Positions 39,334 through 48,800 of a DNA stretch of 64,000 bases are shown here, one piece after another. Every line of letters begins with the position of its first letter. Positions within the stretch are counted from its first letter, which is position 1. The translations under genes were made by a program, and so were the position numbers. This DNA comes from Shewanella sp. Arc9-LZ. Lineage in GTDB: Bacteria; Pseudomonadota; Gammaproteobacteria; Enterobacterales; Shewanellaceae. Under the pieces are notes generated by a model. That model saw only the letters and a program-made list of their open reading frames with translations, made no database searches and was not told the DNA's origin. Location: positions 2,728,001-2,792,000 of the forward strand of contig NZ_CP048031.1 in the NCBI RefSeq assembly GCF_010092445.1, given 5' to 3'.

Positions 39334-40554
39334 ATGAATATCTACGCTACAGAAAAATCACAACAATATTTAGCGAAAGTAACGTTGTTTATTAATCAAT
39401 ATATCCTCCCAATTGAAGCTGAATTACTCGCAGAAAATAGACGAATCAATCACAGTTGCGATTGGACACGTTGGCAACTGTTACCGCAAATAGAAGCACT
39501 TAAAGCTCAAGCAAAAGCACTAGGATTATGGAATTTATTTCTACCTGATGCCACATTAGGTAAAGGGCTGACTTGTGTTGAATACGCCCCCTTAGCTGAA
39601 GCAATGGGGCGATCGCTTCTGGCCCCAGAAATCTTCAATTGTAATGCACCAGATACCGGTAACATGGAAGTGCTTTATCACTTTGGTGATAAGCAACAAC
39701 AGCAACAATGGTTAACACCTCTACTAGCTGGCGAAATCCGATCAGTATTTGCGATGACAGAACCTGACGTCGCCTCATCGGATGCCACCAATATGCAAGC
39801 CACTATTATTGAAGACGGTGATGATGTTGTCATCAATGGCCGCAAATGGTGGTCAACGGGTTTGGGCCATCCAAATAGTAAGATCATGATCTTTATGGGA
39901 CTGTCTCATAGCGACGCACCAAAACACCAACGTCATAGCATGGTATTGGTGCCGATGGACACGCCTGGGGTCAGCATCACACGTATGTTAACCGCCTATG
40001 GTGATTATGATGCCCCTTATGGCCATGGAGAAATGGAACTCGTTAATGTACGAGTACCCAAAAGTAATGTCATTATGGGTTTAGGTAAAGGCTTTGAAAT
40101 AGCTCAAGGTCGATTAGGCCCCGGTCGTATTCATCACTGTATGCGCGCGATTGGCGCAGCAGAACGAGCCTTATCATTAGCGATTGAGCGCGGCAAATCT
40201 CGAATCGCCTTTGGTCAGCCTATTATCAAATTAGGCGGTAATCTTGAACGTATAGCCCAAGCGCGCATGGCAATAGAACAAGCTCGATTATTGACACTTA
40301 ATGCCGCGTGGAAAATCGATAACTTAGGCGTCAAGCACGCCATGACCGATATTTCTGCAATTAAAGTGGTTGTCCCGAATATGCTGACCCAAGTCGTCGA
40401 TATGGCGATTCAAATATATGGTGGTGCAGGCATGAACCATGACACACCATTAGCAGGTTTTGCAGCAATGGCCCGCAGTTTACGTTTAGCCGATGGACCG
40501 GATGAAGTGCATATGGCCATGGTGTCGCGTCTTGAGTTAGCAAAGTACCAATAA
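39334..40554 (+). CDS. Acyl-CoA dehydrogenase, ACAD10/11-like
   Basis: A 406-residue FAD enzyme of the acyl-CoA dehydrogenase fold. FAD and substrate motifs are VFAMTEPDVASSDATNMQ and NGRKWWSTGLGHPNSK, with a C-terminal IQIYGGAGMNHDTPLAGF and the signature LRLADGPDEVH near residue 390. The ADGPDEVH end is characteristic of the ACAD10/ACAD11/LvaC-like branch, in which the fold acts on 4-phospho-acyl-CoA as well as normal substrates. AGGA precedes the ATG. The stop overlaps the next start (TAATG), and the operon continues with an APH-type kinase. Confidence 0.93.
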   Translation: MNIYATEKSQQYLAKVTLFINQYILPIEAELLAENRRINHSCDWTRWQLLPQIEALKAQAKALGLWNLFLPDATLGKGLTCVEYAPLAEAMGRSLLAPEIFNCNAPDTGNMEVLYHFGDKQQQQQWLTPLLAGEIRSVFAMTEPDVASSDATNMQATIIEDGDDVVINGRKWWSTGLGHPNSKIMIFMGLSHSDAPKHQRHSMVLVPMDTPGVSITRMLTAYGDYDAPYGHGEMELVNVRVPKSNVIMGLGKGFEIAQGRLGPGRIHHCMRAIGAAERALSLAIERGKSRIAFGQPIIKLGGNLERIAQARMAIEQARLLTLNAAWKIDNLGVKHAMTDISAIKVVVPNMLTQVVDMAIQIYGGAGMNHDTPLAGFAAMARSLRLADGPDEVHMAMVSRLELAKYQ

Positions 40555-41399
40555 TGGTGATAACAATGAAACCAATAGAACAACAACATGTGGTGATCAC
40601 CGGCGCGGCATCGGGCTTAGGTAAAGCTCTTGCGCTTAAATGGGCGAGTCAGCATGCCGAAGTGTGCGTTGCAGATATTAATCAACCAGCTGGCGAACAG
40701 GTGTGCCAAGAAATCGAAGCGTTAGGAGGCAAGGCTTTTTTCGTGCCTTGCGATATCACCAACACAGACAGCATTACAACCCTCGTAAAAGTACTGAATG
40801 AGCGTTGGCAACATATCGATGTATTAATCAATAATGCTGGCGTGGCTTCTGCAGATAAAATAGAAGCTGAACCTATGTTGCAATGGCGTTGGATTATGGA
40901 AATCAACTTATTTGGTATCGTTAACATGTGTCAGCAATTTGTACCGCTTTTTAAACAACAAGGTGTTGGCAGTATTGTGAATGTGGCATCACAAGCGGGT
41001 TTAACCCCAATCCCATTTATGTCCAGTTATAATGCATCAAAAGCGGCTGTGGTATCGTTGTCAGAAACGTTGCGCTTAGAACTTGCCGATGACAATATTA
41101 ATGTTAGCGTGTTATGCCCTGGCTTTTTTAAAACAAATCTTGGTACTAGCTTACGCACCCAATTACCAACCATGGAAAAACTCATGGGTAAGCTATTTGA
41201 TAAGTCACCTATCAATGCAACACAAGTGGCAGACATCGCCTATCAAGGCGAAAAGAACAAACAATTTCTATTACTGACACATCAACAAGGCAAACGGCTT
41301 TATCAGTTAAAACGTTTATTGCCTTTACATTGGTATTTTAAACTAGTGTTAAAACAAACACAGCGTCTTAGGCAATTGTTAAGGGAGGAACAAGCTTAA
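40554..41399 (+). CDS. Short-chain dehydrogenase/reductase
   Basis: A 281-residue NAD(P)-dependent SDR. The nucleotide-binding motif is TGAASGLGKALA, followed by NNAG, and the catalytic Ser/Tyr/Lys triad lies in VASQAGLTPIPFMSSYNASK (YNASK). In the operon it would plausibly oxidise a hydroxyacyl-CoA or a related alcohol. The ATG at 40554 overlaps the preceding stop; an alternative ATG at 40566 has GGTGAT upstream. It overlaps the following kinase gene by 1 nt. The last ~40 residues are basic and may associate with membrane or a partner. Confidence 0.9.
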   Translation: MVITMKPIEQQHVVITGAASGLGKALALKWASQHAEVCVADINQPAGEQVCQEIEALGGKAFFVPCDITNTDSITTLVKVLNERWQHIDVLINNAGVASADKIEAEPMLQWRWIMEINLFGIVNMCQQFVPLFKQQGVGSIVNVASQAGLTPIPFMSSYNASKAAVVSLSETLRLELADDNINVSVLCPGFFKTNLGTSLRTQLPTMEKLMGKLFDKSPINATQVADIAYQGEKNKQFLLLTHQQGKRLYQLKRLLPLHWYFKLVLKQTQRLRQLLREEQA

Positions 41400-42466
41400 T
41401 GAACCAACAATATCTTGATAAAGCTAAAACGGTTCGTACCGGCGAGGAGCTTGACGCAGCGGTTATCGACCCGTGGTTAAAACAGCACATTAATGGGCTT
41501 GAAGGTGAGTTAACTATAACCCAGTACACTGGCGGTGCATCCAATTGGACTTACTGTTTAAGCTACGCTAATCGCGATCTTATTTTACGCCGTGCACCTA
41601 AAGGCACCAAAGCCAAAGGTGCTCACGACATGGGGCGCGAGTATCGATTACAGCAAGCACTTAAACCCGTGTACCCTTATGTGCCTGCAATGCTGGTACA
41701 TTGCGATGATGACAATGTCTTAGGGACTGAGTTTTATGTCATGGAAAAGCTCAATGGCATTATCCCAAGACAAAATCTTCCTAAAGGCTTAAAAGTCGAT
41801 AAACAACAAGCCAGAACCCTTTGCACCAATGTGATTGATTGTTTAATCGAGTTACACAAAGTGGATATTGATGCAGCTAACCTTAACCACATCGGCAAAG
41901 GCGAAGGTTATACTCAGCGTCAGATTGATGGCTGGAGCCAGCGCTACACTCAAGCTAAAACTTGGAATGTGCCCTCTGGTAAAAGTGTGATGACTTGGCT
42001 ACAACAACATAAACCAGCACAAGAAACCATTTGCCTAACCCACAATGACTTTCGGTTTGATAACGTGGTGTTAGATCCAGATGACATCAGTAAGGTCAAT
42101 GGAATACTTGACTGGGAACTGGCAACACTCGGTAATCCATTGATGGATTTGGGCAATACCCTCGCCTATTGGGTTGAAGCCGATGATGACTTTTTAGCTC
42201 AAATGACTCGCCGCCAACCCACACACCTTGATGGCATGCTCACTCGCAAGCAAGTGGTGAAATATTACTGTGACAAAATGGACATCACTATTGAAGATTT
42301 TCGCTTTTATGAAGTATTTGGTTTATTCCGTTTAGCTGGCATAGTGCAGCAAATTTATTATCGCTATCACCATAAACAAACACGCAACCCTGCATTCAAA
42401 CAATTTTGGATTTTTTCACATTATTTGTTGTGGCGCTGTAAACGTGCAATGAAGCAAAAAGGATAA
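41399..42466 (+). CDS. APH-type phosphotransferase (ACAD10/11-kinase-like, LvaA-like)
   Basis: An aminoglycoside-phosphotransferase-fold kinase of 355 residues. It carries GGASNWTYCL and LILRRAP in the N-lobe, the catalytic loop LTHNDFRFDNVVLD (HxDxxxxN) and the metal-binding ILDWELATLGNPLMDLG. This branch is known to phosphorylate the 4-hydroxyl of 4-hydroxyacyl-CoAs in the Pseudomonas levulinate (lva) pathway and in mammalian ACAD10/11. A small-molecule kinase role here is therefore likely; drug resistance is not. It starts on the TAATG overlap with the SDR gene, and the next gene starts 2 nt after its stop. Confidence 0.9.
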   Translation: MNQQYLDKAKTVRTGEELDAAVIDPWLKQHINGLEGELTITQYTGGASNWTYCLSYANRDLILRRAPKGTKAKGAHDMGREYRLQQALKPVYPYVPAMLVHCDDDNVLGTEFYVMEKLNGIIPRQNLPKGLKVDKQQARTLCTNVIDCLIELHKVDIDAANLNHIGKGEGYTQRQIDGWSQRYTQAKTWNVPSGKSVMTWLQQHKPAQETICLTHNDFRFDNVVLDPDDISKVNGILDWELATLGNPLMDLGNTLAYWVEADDDFLAQMTRRQPTHLDGMLTRKQVVKYYCDKMDITIEDFRFYEVFGLFRLAGIVQQIYYRYHHKQTRNPAFKQFWIFSHYLLWRCKRAMKQKG

Positions 42467-42468
42467 CC

Positions 42469-43194
42469 GTGGCGAATATTTATTTAATCCGCCATGGGCA
42501 AGCAAGCTTTGGCGCTAATAACTATGACAACTTATCAAGTTTAGGCCATAGCCAAGCAAGGCATTTGGGTGAGTATTTTAACCAACGCTTAATTCAACCT
42601 AACCATGTTATTTGCGGCAACATGACTCGTCATCAACAAACTCGTGATGCTTGTTTATCGACGTTGTCACCACTTTTATTGAATGAGTCATTACAGATAA
42701 GTACTCTTTGGAATGAGTTTGACCATGAGAATGTTATTGCGGTTTATCGACCAGACTTAGCCAATCCAGAAGCGATGAAGCATTACCTTCAACAACAAAC
42801 TTCACCCACCAGGGCCTTTATCGAATTATTTAGTCAAGCCATTGAGCAATGGCAACAACAATCAAATTACGCTAACGATAACTATAACTATAACTATAAC
42901 TATAACGAATCTTGGCAACACTTTACTCAACGTGTAAGCCAAGGATTACAACAACTGATCGAGCAGACAAATGACAATGACACTGTGTTTGTATTCACCT
43001 CTGGTGGCGTAATTAGTGCCGCGATAATGCAAATATTATCAGTACCAGAAGGTCAATTTTTTAATATCAATAAACAGCTAGTTAATTGCGGTGTGAGCCA
43101 ATTACAGTTAAAACGACAACGACTGAGTTTAATTACCTTAAATGAGCATAGCTTTTTTGATGGGGAGCAACGCCATTTACACAGCTTAATTTAA
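42469..43194 (+). CDS. Histidine phosphatase superfamily protein, second His missing
   Basis: A 241-residue phosphoglycerate-mutase-like protein. The nucleophile motif LIRHGQASFG (His9) and Arg in GNMTRHQQT are intact. Where most members have a second catalytic His in a HGG motif, this protein has VFVFTSGGVISA, so His is replaced by Ser. A run NDNYNYNYNYNE near residues 137-148 comes from a hexanucleotide repeat and sits in a likely surface loop. The start is GTG, with AAAGGAT just upstream. It is the fourth gene of the acyl-CoA operon. Phosphatase activity is uncertain given the missing His. Confidence 0.82.
   Translation: MANIYLIRHGQASFGANNYDNLSSLGHSQARHLGEYFNQRLIQPNHVICGNMTRHQQTRDACLSTLSPLLLNESLQISTLWNEFDHENVIAVYRPDLANPEAMKHYLQQQTSPTRAFIELFSQAIEQWQQQSNYANDNYNYNYNYNESWQHFTQRVSQGLQQLIEQTNDNDTVFVFTSGGVISAAIMQILSVPEGQFFNINKQLVNCGVSQLQLKRQRLSLITLNEHSFFDGEQRHLHSLI
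42877..42906 (+). repeat. In-frame hexanucleotide tandem repeat
   Basis: Four exact TATAAC units (42883-42906) preceded by a GATAAC unit, all inside the histidine phosphatase gene. Each unit encodes Tyr-Asn, so gain or loss of units would not shift the frame. Confidence 0.9.
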
Positions 43195-43277
43195 GTTATA
43201 TTCACTTTGTGAGTATCGTTAAGTGACGATGCTCAACACATTTAGCAAAACAATTAAAACAAAAAAAAGAGCACATT

Positions 43278-44027
43278 ATGAAACGGACAAACATATTAAT
43301 CACTGGGGCGAGTTCAGGTTTAGGCCGCGGTATGGCAATTGAATTTGCTAAGCAAAACCATAATCTAGCCTTGTGTGCTAGACGAATAGTCCGCCTCGAA
43401 GAATTAAAGCAAGAATTATTGGTGATTAATCCCAATATACAGGTGTTAATTAAATCACTTGATGTGAACGACCACCCACAAGTATTTGAAGTATTTAGTC
43501 AATTTAAACAAGAGTTAGGCCAACTTGATCGCGTCATTGTTAATGCTGGAATGGGCAAAGGTGCTGCAATTGGTAGCGGTTTTTTTGAAGCTAACTTACA
43601 AACTGCGCAAACTAACTTTATTGCTGCAATAGCCCAATGTGAAGCTGCGATGGCCATTTTTCGTGAGCAAAAAAATGGCCATCTTGTCACTATTTCTTCG
43701 ATTAGTGCAGTGCGTGGATTTAGACGTGCCATGACCGTTTATGCGGCTACAAAAGCAGCCTTAACGTCGTTATCTGAAGGTATCCGTATCGATGTGATGA
43801 ACACACCAATAAAAGTGACGTGTATACACCCTGGCTTTATTCGCAGTGAAATTAATGAAAAAGTTAAAACGGTTCCGTTTATTGTCGACACCGAGACAGG
43901 TTGTAAAGCTATGGTGAAAGCGATTCAAAAAGAGAAAGCTAATGCTTATGTACCGAGTTATCCATGGGCTATTTTGCATTGGGTATTACGTATTGCGCCG
44001 CTTAGTGTGCTGCGTAAAATGAGTTAA
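43278..44027 (+). CDS. Short-chain dehydrogenase/reductase (second in cluster)
   Basis: A 249-residue classical SDR. Cofactor motif TGASSGLGRGMA, NAGMGKG, and the catalytic Ser and Tyr-x-x-x-Lys in TISSISAVRGFRRAMTVYAATK. It is distinct from the SDR at 40554 and lies 83 bp after the phosphatase gene, with AAGAG before the ATG; it could be read from the same transcript or its own promoter. The C-terminal PWAILHWVLRIAPLSVL is hydrophobic and may contact the membrane. A terminator follows. Substrate unknown. Confidence 0.9.
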   Translation: MKRTNILITGASSGLGRGMAIEFAKQNHNLALCARRIVRLEELKQELLVINPNIQVLIKSLDVNDHPQVFEVFSQFKQELGQLDRVIVNAGMGKGAAIGSGFFEANLQTAQTNFIAAIAQCEAAMAIFREQKNGHLVTISSISAVRGFRRAMTVYAATKAALTSLSEGIRIDVMNTPIKVTCIHPGFIRSEINEKVKTVPFIVDTETGCKAMVKAIQKEKANAYVPSYPWAILHWVLRIAPLSVLRKMS

Positions 44028-44057
44028 ATTTTTTTAAGAAAATGAGCTAAAACAAAA

Positions 44058-44087
44058 ATGCCAAACTCTATGTTTGGCATTATTTTA
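44058..44087. terminator. Bidirectional terminator between SDR and zapC
   Basis: A perfect 9-bp stem ATGCCAAAC / GTTTGGCAT with a TCTAT loop, flanked by A-rich sequence on the left and TATTTTATT on the right. It lies between the converging SDR and zapC genes and probably serves both. Confidence 0.75.
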
Positions 44088-44115
44088 TTACGCACATTAA
44101 CTTCAATGATATTTA

Positions 44116-44649
44116 TTAAGCTGCCACGACTTGTCTGGCTTTACGCAATGGGTGCAAACGATTATGCATCACTTTAATGGTGTCGAATTGTACTAGCGAT
44201 TTGCTGTCTGATAACTGACAGTATTGCGATAGAATCATCACTGTTGCGGCTTGTAAGCCATTATCAACCACTAATGCTAATACTTTTGAATAACCACAAT
44301 TAAGTTGAAATAACTTACCGACTTCGCAATAAACACACTCATCACTCACGTCGAAAAACCAAGACTTGGGCATTTGTGATTGTAATAAAAAATGGGCAGC
44401 GGTGGCATTTAAAGCGGTTTGTACAATACCTGCATCAGAGATGTGTAGCACTTTAGGAAGTGTTTCGAGCATTTTAATGTAGAATTTTGCGTGTTCAAGA
44501 TTAAATTCAGTTGCGGTTAACGCATCTGGAATTAATAGTTTTGTCTTGTATGGGGTTAAGAACTCCATCTCGGAACCCAATGAAATACTTAGCTGCTTGC
44601 AAGTTTCATTGTATTCCCAATGCCAGTCCTTGTTTGGCATTAATAACAT
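44116..44649 (-). CDS. zapC: Cell division protein ZapC
   Basis: A cytoplasmic FtsZ-ring-associated protein that promotes FtsZ bundling. Similarity to E. coli ZapC is visible in MPNKDWHWEYNETCKQLSIS, the central QMPKSWFFDVSDE and the C-terminal KVMHNRLHPLRKAR. From the ATG at 44649 it has 177 residues; ATG at 44640 would give a still more E. coli-like start, while the upstream GTG is too close to the AGG site. It lies next to pyrD, as in many gammaproteobacteria. Confidence 0.9.
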   Translation of the reverse strand: MLLMPNKDWHWEYNETCKQLSISLGSEMEFLTPYKTKLLIPDALTATEFNLEHAKFYIKMLETLPKVLHISDAGIVQTALNATAAHFLLQSQMPKSWFFDVSDECVYCEVGKLFQLNCGYSKVLALVVDNGLQAATVMILSQYCQLSDSKSLVQFDTIKVMHNRLHPLRKARQVVAA

Positions 44650-44817
44650 GGCAATCTGCACCTAAATGTTGAACACTTGTGCATAATAGTTTATTTTTCA
44701 CCCAATATCAAAATTTAATTATAAATTATAACATAAATTTCATAGTGTTAGCGCGATCGAATGATCTAAAATTCGATCGCGGCATGATTTTTGATCAATA
44801 ACGTTATATTTTAGTCA

Positions 44818-45837
44818 CTATTTTTTACAATAAGCTCTAGCGATCTGATCAACCAATTTAGGACCTTGATAGATAAAACCAGAGTATATCTGCACCATAG
44901 TTGAGCCAGCGTCAAATTTAGCTAAAGCATCTGCTGCACTATTGATCCCACCAACACCAATGATCGGGATCTTACCTTGTAAACAGATCGCTAATTGTTT
45001 GATCACTTGTGTTGATAAATCCGTCAACGGTTTGCCACTTAACCCACCCATTTCTTCAGCATTTTTTAATCCAACCACATTATCGCGGCTTAAGGTGGTG
45101 TTGGTAGCGATAACACCATCAAACTGATTACTCATCAATGAATCAGCTATCGCGCTAATTTCTTCTAAGCTTAAATCAGGCGCAATTTTTAGCGCCACTG
45201 GCACATATTTACCGTGTTTAGCGGCTAATTCAGTTTGTTTGGCTTTAATTGAGCTAAGTAAGTCATCTAATAACTCACCGTATTGCATTGAACGTAAACC
45301 AGGAGTGTTAGGAGAGGAAATATTAACTGCAATATAGCTCGCATATTGATAAACCTTTTCCATACAAATTAGGTAGTCATCTTTACCCTGCTCTACTGGA
45401 GTGTCTTTATTTTTACCTATGTTCACGCCAACCATAATGTCAGACTTTTTGGCCATTAAATTACGAACCAGATTATCGACACCTTTATTATTAAAACCCA
45501 TGCGATTAATAATGCCTTTGGCAGGTTTTAATCGAAATAAACGCGGTTGATCGTTACCGGCTTGTGGCCGTGGTGTTACTGTCCCGACTTCAACATGGCC
45601 AAAACCCATTGCATGAAAAGCATCAATTGACTCGCCGTCTTTATCTAATCCTGCAGCTAAGCCGACAGGATTTGGGAACGTCAGTCCCATACAGGTTACA
45701 GGAGCAGATTTAACCTGTTGACGATAGAAACAATTTAACAGATTGTTTCCGGTCATTTTCAAACTGCCAATCGCGATATTGTGGGCTAACTCAGGGTCCA
45801 TCTGAAACATTACTTTTTGCGCGAGTTTGTAAAACAT
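44818..45837 (-). CDS. pyrD: Dihydroorotate dehydrogenase (quinone, class 2)
   Basis: A membrane-associated FMN enzyme oxidising dihydroorotate to orotate in pyrimidine synthesis, passing electrons to quinone. The N-terminal amphipathic helix [20 protein letters not shown] is the class 2 membrane anchor. Catalytic Ser lies in [11 protein letters not shown], and FMN contacts in [21 protein letters not shown] and IIGVGGI. The start at 45837 has AGGAG just upstream; an in-frame extension of 17 codons would cross the terminator at 45854 and is rejected. Length 339 is as expected. Confidence 0.97.
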   Translation of the reverse strand: MFYKLAQKVMFQMDPELAHNIAIGSLKMTGNNLLNCFYRQQVKSAPVTCMGLTFPNPVGLAAGLDKDGESIDAFHAMGFGHVEVGTVTPRPQAGNDQPRLFRLKPAKGIINRMGFNNKGVDNLVRNLMAKKSDIMVGVNIGKNKDTPVEQGKDDYLICMEKVYQYASYIAVNISSPNTPGLRSMQYGELLDDLLSSIKAKQTELAAKHGKYVPVALKIAPDLSLEEISAIADSLMSNQFDGVIATNTTLSRDNVVGLKNAEEMGGLSGKPLTDLSTQVIKQLAICLQGKIPIIGVGGINSAADALAKFDAGSTMVQIYSGFIYQGPKLVDQIARAYCKK

Positions 45838-45853
45838 GTTTTCTCCTAGACCT

Positions 45854-45880
45854 AAAAAAAACCCCGGCAATCGCCAGGGC
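45854..45880 (-). terminator. Rho-independent terminator after the glutamate dehydrogenase gene
   Basis: On the minus strand CCCTGGC, loop GATT, then GCCGGGG and eight T residues. It lies 19 nt beyond the gdh stop and 17 nt ahead of the pyrD start, so it insulates pyrD from the long upstream gene. Confidence 0.85.
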
Positions 45881-45898
45881 TTATTCACATTATAAAAA

Positions 45899-48800
45899 CT
45901 ACTTCTGACCTTCGCAATGCAAAATCAGCAAGTTCAGTTCTCTTAAGGCGACTGAGAACTTAGCAAATTCATGGGTTTGAGAAACCTTGAAGTCGGCTAG
46001 CATGTGATACCATCTTTCAAGCAATGGTTTGTTTAATGTAATCCATTGATTAATAACACTATCTGCATCACAAGTATCTGTACAAGTACGTAATACTGCA
46101 GAACTTAATGCTCGTTGTTGCCAATCAAGTTCTTCTCTGAATGCCGCACGCGCAAGTGCTTGCCAATGGTTTGCTACAGGTTGAGCATTGATTTGTTCTA
46201 AGAACCAATGTAATTCAACTTTTGCACCGAGTTTGAAGTAAGTTTCTGATACCAGATCAACTGACTTATTCTCGATTTGAGCAATTTGTGCAATGTCTAA
46301 CGCAGAGAATAATGTACTCATTTTAGCGACAATTAGTGCAACTGCTTTAGGGACATTTTCTTTTACTAGAGTAGTAATTTCAGCAGAAATCACTTTAACT
46401 TCAGCTTCAATCATATACTGGTCAACGTTAGCTTTAAGCTGTTCAAATACAGGCTTAAAGAATGCCACTGTTTGATCAATATCATGAGCACGATTGCGAT
46501 GACGAATAAACCAACGACATGCTCGACGCATATTACGACGTAACTGATGTAGCATTTCACCCTGCACATGTGCCGGAATAACACCATTTAACTCAGTAAT
46601 AGAAGCGGTTAACTCATCAAGACCAAAGATTTCTCGGGCCATAGTATAACTAATAGCCGCTTCAGCAACTGTTGCACCGGTCTCATCTTGCATACGTTGT
46701 ACAAAATTAAAGCCCATATCATTAACCAATTCATTAGCTAATGATGTAGCAATAATTTCACCACGTAGAGGATGTGCGGTCATTTTATCAGCGTATTTTG
46801 CTTGTAACTTTTTAGGGAAATAAGCCACTAATAACTTGCTTAAAAATGCATCTTCAGTGATTTCAGGTGTCACGAGCTGTTCTTTAAGTACCATTTTAGC
46901 GTAAGCAACTAATACCGATAACTCAGGACGAGTTAAAGCACGGCCATTGGCTAAACGTTCGGCAAGATCGTCATCAGTTGGTAAGAACTCAAGTGCGCGG
47001 TCAAGTTTACCGTCTTTTTCAAGATACTGAATAAAACGAATTTGCTCTTTAAGCTGTGACACACCATGTACTTGGGTAACCGAAATCGTACGGGTTTGAT
47101 CTTTACAATCTTTAATCACAATTTCACTGACTTCGTCAGTCATGTCTTCAAGTAAACGGTTACGCTGTTTAACGGTTAACTCACCTTCTGCCACTAACGT
47201 GTTTAAGAAGATTTTGATGTTAACTTCGTTATCTGAACAATCTACACCGCCAACGTTATCGACGAAGTCGGTATTCATACGGCCGCCATTAGCGCAGTAT
47301 TCAATACGGCCTAATTGAGTGCAACCTAAGTTACCGCCTTCACCGATGATTTTGGCACGTACTTCTTTACCATTAACACGTAAGGTGTCGTTGGCACGGT
47401 CGCCTACTTCAGCATGCGATTCTTTGCTCGACTTAACGTAGGTACCAATACCACCATTCCAAATCAAGTCTACTGGCATTTTCAGTAGTTCTTTCATCAG
47501 TTCAGTTGGGTTCATGGTGTCTTTGTCAGTGTCCAACATTTTCTTGATTTCTGGTGTCAATTTAATTGACTTAGCAGAGCGTAAGAATATCCCGCCGCCT
47601 TTAGAAATCAGTTTAGCGTTATAGTCTTCCCAGCTTGAGCGTGGCAGTACAAATAAACGCTGACGCTCAGCATAGCTTTCTGCAATTTTGGGCGTAGGGT
47701 CAATAAAGATGTGCATATGGTTAAATGCAGCGACCAATTGAGTTTGCTCAGATAACAGCATACCGTTACCAAATACGTCACCAGCCATGTCGCCAATCGC
47801 AACACAACTAAATGGAGTCGTTTGACAATCTACACCAATTTCACGGAAATGGCGTTTAACCGACTCCCATGCACCGCGTGCAGTAATACCCATTTTCTTG
47901 TGGTCATAACCGTTACTACCACCAGAAGCAAACGCATCGCCTAACCAGAAGTTATATTCAATCGCAATCGCATTAGCAATATCTGAGAATGTTGCCGTGC
48001 CTTTGTCAGCAGCAACAACCAAATATGGATCGTCTTCATCGTGACGTACAACATCTGCGGGTGGAACCACTTCACCATTAACAATGTTGTCTGAAATATC
48101 TAATAACGCACGGATAAAGATACGGTAACATTCTTGCCCTTCAGTGAATAATGCTTCGCGGCCACCTTCTGTCGGCAGTTGCTTACACACAAAACCACCT
48201 TTTGCGCCTACAGGCACAATCACGGTGTTTTTAACTTGTTGTGCTTTTACTAAACCGAGTACTTCGGTACGGAAGTCTTCACGACGATCAGACCAACGTA
48301 AACCACCACGGGCCACTTTACCACCGCGTAAATGCACACCTTCAACACGAGGCGAATACACGAAAATCTCAAACTTAGGCATCGGCTTAGGCATTTCTGG
48401 GATTAAGCTCGGTGCAAATTTAAACGAGATATAGTCTTTCGCTTTTCCGCCAATAGCAGTTTGATAGAAGTTAGTTCGTAATGTGGCGTTAATTAAATCT
48501 AAGTAACGACGAATAATACGGTCATCATCTAAGCTTGAAACGTCATCAAGTTGTATGTTCACCTGTTCAAGGAACTTACTTAAGGTGCGCGTTTTTAGTT
48601 TAGGGTTAAACTTACGGATGAACATTTTCACCAATAAGTCCGCTAATTTAGGATAACGGCTAAACGTTTCTTCGATGTACGACTGACTGAATGTTGCATC
48701 AATTTGACGCATATACTTAGCATAAGCACGCAAAATAGACACTTCACGACCACTGAGGCCTGTTGACAGTACCATGCGGTTAAAGCCGTCATCTTCTAAC

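Noticed and set aside
41399..42466. Aminoglycoside resistance gene
   Set aside because: The fold is APH-like, but the operon with acyl-CoA dehydrogenase and SDR points to an acyl-CoA kinase, not a resistance enzyme.
42877..42906. CRISPR-like repeat
   Set aside because: The units are contiguous 6-mers inside a coding frame with no spacers.
45838..45888. Longer pyrD start
   Set aside because: The extension would be translated through the gdhB terminator hairpin; the ATG at 45837 has AGGAG and the family N-terminus.
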